Shown here piece by piece: positions 1-4,900 of a DNA stretch of 5,860 bases. The DNA is from Actinomycetota bacterium. Lineage in GTDB: Bacteria; Actinomycetota; Actinomycetes; S36-B12. Each line of letters opens with the position of its first letter. Positions within the stretch are counted from its first letter, which is position 1. Under the pieces are notes generated by a model, which did no database searches, was not told the DNA's origin, and worked only from the letters and a program-made list of their open reading frames with translations. The stretch covers positions 1 to 5,860 of the forward strand of contig VGBQ01000158.1 in NCBI GenBank assembly GCA_016870425.1. The letters run 5' to 3'. The translations under genes were made by a program, and so were the position numbers.

Positions 1-273
1 ACCGACGTGGAGATCCTGCCGCTCTTCGCCCCCGCCGATGGCGAGCTCGACTGGGATGCGACGACGCGCACGCTCCTGTGCCGGTGGACGGCGTGCACGA
101 TGGGCGGCACTGCGGTCACGGTGCCGATCAACGGCGTGCGCCGTACGGTGCGCGGCCTGCGCGTGGTGGCAGGTTCGGTCACGTCCGAGCAGCCGGGCAC
201 CGTGCTGTCATCGCTGGGCAGCGACCACATCGTCGCGGCGCAGGATGGCCTTGTGCTCGCCGAAGTGGACTAG
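1..273 (+). CDS. C-terminal fragment of an unrecognised protein
   Basis: The reading frame is open from the first base, so the gene starts upstream; an in-frame GTG at base 7 is unlikely to be the true start. The 90 visible residues begin TDVEILPLFAPADGELDWD and end GLVLAEVD. Codons are strongly G/C-ending like the neighbours, which supports real coding. The sequence alternates short hydrophobic and polar stretches (RTLLCRW, AVTVPING, VRGLRVVAGSV), suggesting a small beta-rich C-terminal domain. I see no membrane segment, signal or catalytic motif. I do not recognise the family and assign no function. Its TAG stop (271-273) overlaps the TAG stop of the convergent methyltransferase gene, leaving no space for a terminator between them. 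Confidence 0.7.
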   Translation, partial: TDVEILPLFAPADGELDWDATTRTLLCRWTACTMGGTAVTVPINGVRRTVRGLRVVAGSVTSEQPGTVLSSLGSDHIVAAQDGLVLAEVD

Positions 274-1049
274 ACGTCCCACCAGATGGCAGCGAGCTGG
301 CGCGGCATGCCCGCGTCGGCTCGTTGCACTGCTGCCGCCACCTCGTCGGCTCGATCCACCGGCAGGCATAGCCGGATGCACGCGGATTCCGCCTGCGCGC
401 GCGGGTCGAGCGGGATGCGCTGGGTGACGTCATCGAACTCGATGAGTTGGGCGTCGTACCCCGCATCGCGAATGACCTGGAGGGCATCGTCGGCCGTGGG
501 CGAGACGGGTCGGTCGAGATCCCAGAACTCCTTCCACAGCGGGTTCATCCACGTGAGCGGATGGCGCACAGACAGCTCGAGCACGACACGACGACGCGCA
601 TGCTCGGTGAGCGCGCGCACGAAGACGGGCAGCTCCCACACGTTGTAGGCGACGTGATGGCATACGACGACATCGGCCATCGGCGTGATGTCGGCTACGT
701 CGGGCCAGTCGCCGAGAATCCCCTCGCTCGCAACGCCGCGCTTAGCGGCGGCCTCGGCGAAGGCATCGAGCATGCCCTGCTGGTGGTCGACGCCGATGAG
801 CAGTCCGGCTGGCGGCACGAGTGCGAGTGCCGCACGGCCGCCGCCGCAGCCGACGTCGAGCACGGATCCGCCCTCGGGTAGCGCCTCGCGCGCGGCCTGG
901 TGCGCGGGGGAGTCGGGGATGGGGCCGTCGGGTGCGAGGAACTGCGCGACCGGGTGGATCCAGGGGTCCTGCGGCGCCTGCGCGCGGATCTCGTCGGGGA
1001 TGGCCCAGGAGGCCAGGTCGTCGCGCCACTTCTCGGCCGCGGTGCTCAT
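270..1049 (-). CDS. Class I SAM-dependent methyltransferase
   Basis: The 259-residue protein has a Rossmann-type methyltransferase fold. Motif I is VLDVGCGGG (residues 63-71), the glycine-rich SAM-binding loop. The acidic residue that should bind the SAM ribose is D88 in GVDHQQGML. GDWPDV (113-118) and DVVVCHHVAYN (126-136) occupy the positions of motifs III and IV. The later segment SVRHPLTWMNPLWKEFWDLDRPVSPTADDA, split around residues 160-188, resembles a subgroup of actinobacterial methyltransferases of unknown substrate. There is no signal peptide or membrane segment, so it should be cytosolic. The substrate cannot be told from sequence: small molecule, RNA or protein are all possible. 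The ATG at 1049 is chosen because MSTAAEKWRDDLASW gives a normal N-terminus; no clear Shine-Dalgarno precedes it. It is divergent from the SOS operon, with 140 bases between the two starts. Confidence 0.88.
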   Translation of the reverse strand: MSTAAEKWRDDLASWAIPDEIRAQAPQDPWIHPVAQFLAPDGPIPDSPAHQAAREALPEGGSVLDVGCGGGRAALALVPPAGLLIGVDHQQGMLDAFAEAAAKRGVASEGILGDWPDVADITPMADVVVCHHVAYNVWELPVFVRALTEHARRRVVLELSVRHPLTWMNPLWKEFWDLDRPVSPTADDALQVIRDAGYDAQLIEFDDVTQRIPLDPRAQAESACIRLCLPVDRADEVAAAVQRADAGMPRQLAAIWWDV

Positions 1050-1055
1050 GCGGCG

Positions 1056-1061
1056 AGCCTA
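1056..1061 (-). promoter_or_regulatory. Possible -10 element for a leaderless methyltransferase mRNA
   Basis: Read on the minus strand these bases are TAGGCT, matching TANNNT. Six bases separate it from the methyltransferase ATG, which would place the transcription start at or next to the start codon. Leaderless mRNAs are common in actinobacteria, and no Shine-Dalgarno is visible here, which fits. No convincing -35 lies at the expected distance, so this is a weak call. Confidence 0.3.
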
Positions 1062-1096
1062 GGCAGGCACGTGACGGGCCGATTCCGTGAGGGCTC

Positions 1097-1126
1097 TTGA
1101 CGGCTGTCGGACCCCGGGTCTATCGT
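1097..1126 (+). promoter_or_regulatory. Sigma-70-type promoter of the DUF6504-HEPN-dnaE2 operon
   Basis: TTGACG (1097-1102) is a good -35 and TATCGT (1121-1126) an acceptable -10, separated by 18 bases. Transcription should begin near 1133, inside the LexA box, giving an untranslated leader of about 57 bases. A small inverted repeat, GACCC-C-GGGTC (1110-1120), lies in the spacer and may be chance. The promoter points only toward the operon, and the overlapping LexA site gives it a clear regulatory meaning. Confidence 0.65.
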
Positions 1127-1143
1127 TCGAACATCTGTTCGAA
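1126..1143. promoter_or_regulatory. LexA-binding SOS box
   Basis: TTCGAAC-ATCT-GTTCGAA is a perfect inverted repeat with 7-base arms and a 4-base spacer. It contains the GAAC-N4-GTTC core of LexA boxes in actinobacteria and Bacillus. It overlaps the last base of the predicted -10 and the predicted transcription start, where bound LexA would block initiation. It sits 46 bases before the DUF6504 start codon, and dnaE2 is a classic LexA target. The site is symmetrical and 76 bases from the divergent methyltransferase start, so an effect on that gene is possible but less likely. Confidence 0.9.
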
Positions 1144-1178
1144 TACTTGCTCCACCCACCCGTTCCGCCCGCTCGATC

Positions 1179-1187
1179 AGGAGGTGA
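1179..1187 (+). promoter_or_regulatory. Near-perfect ribosome binding site for the DUF6504 gene
   Basis: AGGAGGTGA is fully complementary to the usual 3' end of 16S rRNA. The AGGAGG core is 5 bases from the ATG at 1190. This fixes the start and rules out the open frame extending further upstream to 1097, which would run through the SOS box and promoter. Confidence 0.85.
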
Positions 1188-1189
1188 CC

Positions 1190-1471
1190 ATGGCCCGACA
1201 GTACGCCGCCCCGGTGACAGGGGTGGCCCTCGCAGCTCGCCGGCCCATGCGCTTCACCTGGCAGGGCCGGGGCTACGTCGTCACCTCTGTCCTCGGCCAC
1301 TGGGTGACCGGGGCGTCCTGGTGGCGGGCCCCTGAGCAGGCCGATGCCGACACCCACACCTGGCGGGTCGAGGCCTTCCCGCGGTCCTCGGCCGCGCCGT
1401 CACGCCGGGGCGGGGTCTACGACCTGTCCTTCTCCGGCGACCACTGGACCCTCCACCGGATTGCCGACTGA
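1190..1471 (+). CDS. DUF6504 family protein
   Basis: The 93-residue protein begins MARQYAAPVTGVALAARRPMR and has the features I associate with DUF6504: an N-terminal 'RxYxxPVxV' type segment, then FTWQGRGYVVTSVLGHWV (residues 22-39), a tryptophan pair in SWWRAPE (43-49), TWRVEA (57-62), and a C-terminal GGVYDLSFSGDHWTLHRIAD. The aromatic-rich alternating pattern suggests a small beta-sheet fold. There is no catalytic signature, signal peptide or membrane segment, and the biochemical role is unknown. In actinobacteria this family sits beside imuB and dnaE2, pointing to a role linked to SOS mutagenesis; that is inference from context. Here it is the first gene of the operon, directly under the LexA box. 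A 15-base duplication begins at its last codons. Confidence 0.82.
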   Translation: MARQYAAPVTGVALAARRPMRFTWQGRGYVVTSVLGHWVTGASWWRAPEQADADTHTWRVEAFPRSSAAPSRRGGVYDLSFSGDHWTLHRIAD

Positions 1472-1490
1472 TGGGTCACCGACTGATGGG
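1464..1490. repeat. 15-base tandem duplication at the stop/start junction
   Basis: CCGACTGATGGG occurs at 1464-1475 and again at 1479-1490, a 15-base period of about 1.8 copies. The first copy carries the TGA stop of the DUF6504 gene; each copy brings an ATG in the HEPN frame (1471 and 1486). Removing one unit would restore a plain stop-to-start spacing without changing either protein, so the duplication looks recent and neutral. Confidence 0.75.
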
Positions 1491-1492
1491 AG
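1488..1492 (+). promoter_or_regulatory. Ribosome binding site deciding the HEPN gene start
   Basis: GGGAG lies 5 bases before the ATG at 1498. The in-frame ATGs at 1471 and 1486 come from the local duplication and have no comparable site at good spacing, so 1498 is preferred. Confidence 0.6.
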
Positions 1493-1497
1493 CCGAC

Positions 1498-1908
1498 ATG
1501 GCCACAGCGATGAGAGTCACCACCCCCAGCGCCGACCTGCTGGCCGCCGCGCAACGCGGCCTGGTCGAGGCGACCTACGCCGAGACTCCGGAGGAGCGCT
1601 ACATCGACGCGCATCTGTCGGCTCTGCGCTCGGCAGCAGCAGTGCTCGCCGCGCGTGCGCAACCGGCCAAGAGTCGTGCACGACTGCGCAGTGTGTGGGC
1701 TGTGCTGCCCAGCATCGCTCCCGAGTTCAGCGAGTGGGCGGAGTTCTTCGCCGCCAGCGCGCCGAAGCGCTCTGCTGCTGAGGCGGGCTTGCGCGTCGTC
1801 ACGCAGCGCGAGGCCGATGACCTGCTCCGTGATGCCGAGACCTTCCACGACCAGGTGTGCACGATGCTGCGCATCGACCGGCAGCAGTCCCTGCCGGCAG
1901 CGGGGTGA
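1498..1908 (+). CDS. SAV_6107-family HEPN domain protein
   Basis: The 136-residue, largely helical protein matches the pattern I know for the SAV_6107 HEPN family: LVEATYAETPEERYIDAHLSALRSA across residues 22-46, a basic linker QPAKSRARLRSVW (55-67), then APEFSEWAEFFAASAPKRSAAEAGL (74-98) and VVTQREADDLLRDAETFHDQV (100-120). HEPN domains are four-helix bundles found in RNases, toxins and nucleotide-binding partners. R34-Y-I-D-A-H39 has the R-x4-H spacing of HEPN RNase motifs, but it lies in an early helix, so catalysis is unproven. No signal or membrane segment is seen. It starts 26 bases after the DUF6504 stop and ends 10 bases before dnaE2, so all three are probably co-transcribed from the SOS promoter. 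A role with the DnaE2 polymerase is inferred only from context. An upstream ATG at 1471 would give 145 residues. Confidence 0.82.
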   Translation: MATAMRVTTPSADLLAAAQRGLVEATYAETPEERYIDAHLSALRSAAAVLAARAQPAKSRARLRSVWAVLPSIAPEFSEWAEFFAASAPKRSAAEAGLRVVTQREADDLLRDAETFHDQVCTMLRIDRQQSLPAAG

Positions 1909-1910
1909 GG
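1905..1910 (+). promoter_or_regulatory. Ribosome binding site deciding the dnaE2 start
   Basis: GTGAGG, overlapping the HEPN TGA stop (1906-1908), lies 8 bases before the GTG at 1919. That GTG begins VDFAHLHVASAYS, the normal N-terminus of the PHP domain. The frame is open much further upstream, but only as a shadow of the HEPN gene. Confidence 0.65.
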
Positions 1911-1918
1911 CACGTGCC

Positions 1919-4900
1919 GTGGACTTCGCTCACCTCCACGTGGCATCGGCCTATTCGCTCCGCCACGGCGCGACCATGCCGGCCGATCTCGTCGCTCGCG
2001 CAGCCGAGCACGGCCAGTCGTCACTCGCGCTCACCGATCGCGACGGTGTCTACGGCGCTGTGCGCTTCGTCCAGGCCTGCAGTGCTGCTGGGATCACGCC
2101 GATCCTCGGCGTTGACCTGGCCCTCGATCTGCCACATGTCGGTGTCTCACAACCCGGCTCGTCTCGCACGAGTCACTCGAACGTCGGTGGAGCAGGGCGG
2201 CCCATGCCTCCGGCCGCCCATCCTCCGGACGCCGGGATCCCTTCGGGGATTCCGCAGAGAGGGGCAGTCCATCGGACTCCCCTGAGGGGCGGCGCGTGGG
2301 TGGACCCCCGCCATCCACGCGCCGTCCTCCTCGCTCGCGGTCCACGCGGGTGGCGCTCGCTGTGCCGACTCCTCACTGCCGTTCACTCCGAGCGCGATGA
2401 CTCACGCAGATCTGATGCACGCAGATCTGATGCACGCAGATCTGATGCACGCAGTGCTGCCGCATCACTCGAACAGATCGCTGCGCATGCCGACGGACTC
2501 GTCGCGCTCCTCGGTCCGCACTCACCGGTGGTCGAGGCACTTGCCATCCGCCGGCCCGACCTTGCCGACGCTCTCGTCACACCGTGGCGGGAGATCTTCG
2601 GTGAAGCCCTGCGCATCGAGGTCGTGAGCCACCGCGCGCGCAGCGGCCCGCTCTCCACCGCGGTCGCCGCGCGCGCCCTCGGCTGGGCCCGCGACCGTGG
2701 CATCACGCCCGTCCTCGCCCACGCGGTCCGCTATGCCCACCCCGGGCAGGGGCGGATCGTCGACGTCCTCGACGCCACGCGCCGCCTCGTCGCCCTCGAT
2801 GACCGCCACCGCGACCGCCCCAATGCCCAGGGCTTCCTCGCCCCCGCATCCTTCATGGCCGACATCGCCGAGGAGATCGCACGGGCCGCGGGCACCGGCT
2901 GGCGTTCTGCGCAGAATCTCCTCGCTGCCGCCGTTGACCTTGCGGGGGAGTGCGCTCTCGCCCCGGCCGATCTGGGCATCGGCGAGGTCATCGTGCCCGA
3001 GCTCGACGTCGTCCTCGGCGGCACCTCCTCGCCGAGTGTCGAGTTGCGGCGTGATTTTGGCCGAAATTCGGCCCGCAACTCGACACTCGGCACGGCGGAG
3101 GCCACGCGGGCTGATGTGATCCTGCGCGCCCGCTGCGAGGCAGGCCTCGATCGCTACCGCGGTGCCGAGCGCATTGCCGCACGCCACCGACTTGAGGAGG
3201 AGTTGCGCACCATCGCGACCCTCGGCTTCGCCACCTACTTCCTCACCGTCGCCGAGGTCGTCGACCTCACCCGCGCCCGCGGCATCCGCGTCGCCGCGCG
3301 CGGCTCGGGCGCGGGCAGCCTGGTCAATCACCTGCTCGGCATCTCCGGGATCGACCCGATGCGCCACGGCCTGCTCATGGAGCGCTTCCTCACTCCGCTG
3401 CGCCGCCAGCTCCCTGACATCGACATCGACGTCGAGTCCGCGCGCCGGCTGGAGGTCTACGACGCCATCATCGAGCGCTTCGGCACCGAGCGAGTCGCCA
3501 CGGTCTCGATGATGGAGACCTATCGCGTGCGCCATGCCATCCGCGATGTCGGAGCCGCGCTCGCCCTGCCGCCCGGTGAGATCGACACCCTCGCCAAGGC
3601 CTTCCCCCACGTGCGCGCCCGCGATGCGCGCAATGCCCTGCGCGACCTGCCTGAGCTGCGCGACTCCGGGCTCGGCCGCATGACCGCACGCGGTGAGCTC
3701 GACCACTTCTGGCAGCTCGTCGAGGGACTCGACGGCCTGCCCCGTCACGTGGCCATGCACCCCTGCGGCGTGCTGCTTGCCGATGCGACCCTGCTCGATC
3801 GCACCCCCGTCGAGCCGAGCGGCCAGGGCTATCCCATGAGCGCCTTCGACAAGGACGACGTCGAGACCCTCGGCCTGCTCAAGCTCGATGTCCTCGGCGT
3901 GCGCATGCAGTCCGCGCTCGCCCACGCCGTCGCCGAGGTGGAGCGCGTCGACGGCGAGCGCATCGACCTCGACGCCGTCAGCCTCGACGATCCGGCGGCG
4001 TACTCCCTCATCCAGTCGACCCGCACCCTCGGCTGCTTCCAGATCGAGTCACCCGGCCAGCGCGAGCTCATCGGCAAGTTCGCTCCCGACACCTTCAATG
4101 ACATCGTCATCGACATCTCGCTCTTCCGTCCGGGCCCGGTCAAGTCCGACATGGTCACCCCCTTCCTGCGTGCGAGGCAGGGGTGGGCGGATCCCGTCTA
4201 CGTCCACGACGACCTGCGCCCGATCCTCGCCGAGACCTACGGCGTCGTCGTCTTCCACGAGCAGGTGCTGCGCATCGTGGCCACGATGACCGGCTGCTCC
4301 CTCGCCGAGGCTGACGAGACCCGTCGCTCCATGGGCTCGCCGGAGGGCCAGGACGACGTGCGCGCGTGGTTCTATCCCGCCGCTCTTGCCCACGGCTACG
4401 ACCTCGTCACCGTCGAGCGCGTGTGGGAGGTGCTGCGCGCCTTCGCCTCCTTCGGCTTCTGCAAGGCCCATGCCGCGGCCTTCGCGCTGCCCACCTACCA
4501 GTCGGCGTGGTTCAAGGCGCACCATCCGGCGGCCTTCCTCGCCGGTGTGCTCACCCACGACCCGGGCATGTATCCCAAGCGGCTCATCCTCGATGACGCG
4601 CGCGGCCTCGGCATCGCGATCCTCGGTCTCGACGTCAATCGATCCGGCGCGACGTATGCCGCCGAGCGGATGGTCGATGACTCCTACGGGATCAGGCTCT
4701 CACTCGCCGACGTCAAGGGCATGAGCGAAGCCGAGATGGAGCGCATCGTCGAGCGGCGCCCCTATTCCTCCCTCGCGGACTTCTGGCATCGCGCCGCGGT
4801 GAGCCAGCCGATCGCCGAGCGGCTCGTGCTCGCCGGCGCCTTCGACTCCGTCCACGGGATCCGGACTGAGGGCGCGAGCGTGCGCCGACGTGGTCGCGTC

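Noticed and set aside
1097..1189. Upstream extension of the DUF6504 frame
   Set aside because: It would start within the promoter and translate the SOS box; the near-perfect ribosome binding site at 1179-1187 fixes the start at 1190.
1417..1848. 143-codon minus-strand open frame opposite the HEPN gene
   Set aside because: It is a shadow of the recognised SAV_6107 HEPN gene, without a start signal or known domain.
1655..1918. Upstream extension of the dnaE2 frame (88 extra codons)
   Set aside because: It overlaps the HEPN gene in another frame, has Cys/Arg/Ser-rich shadow composition, and the conserved PHP N-terminus begins at the GTG at 1919 behind a ribosome binding site.
2403..2454. CRISPR-like array
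   Set aside because: The copies are directly adjacent 15-base units with no spacers and are read in frame within dnaE2; no cas gene is present.
2165..2474. Possible element bounded by the direct repeat TCACTCGAAC (2173-2182 and 2465-2474)
   Set aside because: The interval contains the conserved PHP segment TPLRGGAWVDPRHPR through LCRLLTAVH, so it cannot be one insertion; the 10-base match is probably chance.
3031..3091. Intrinsic terminator inside dnaE2
   Set aside because: The hairpin has no following T-run on either strand and lies in the middle of an intact gene, so an inserted palindrome is a better explanation.
2522..3925. 467-codon open frame on the minus strand inside dnaE2
   Set aside because: It is antisense to strongly conserved DnaE2 motifs, is rich in simple Ala/Gly/Asp composition and has no recognisable domain. 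Long antisense open frames are expected in GC-rich coding DNA.
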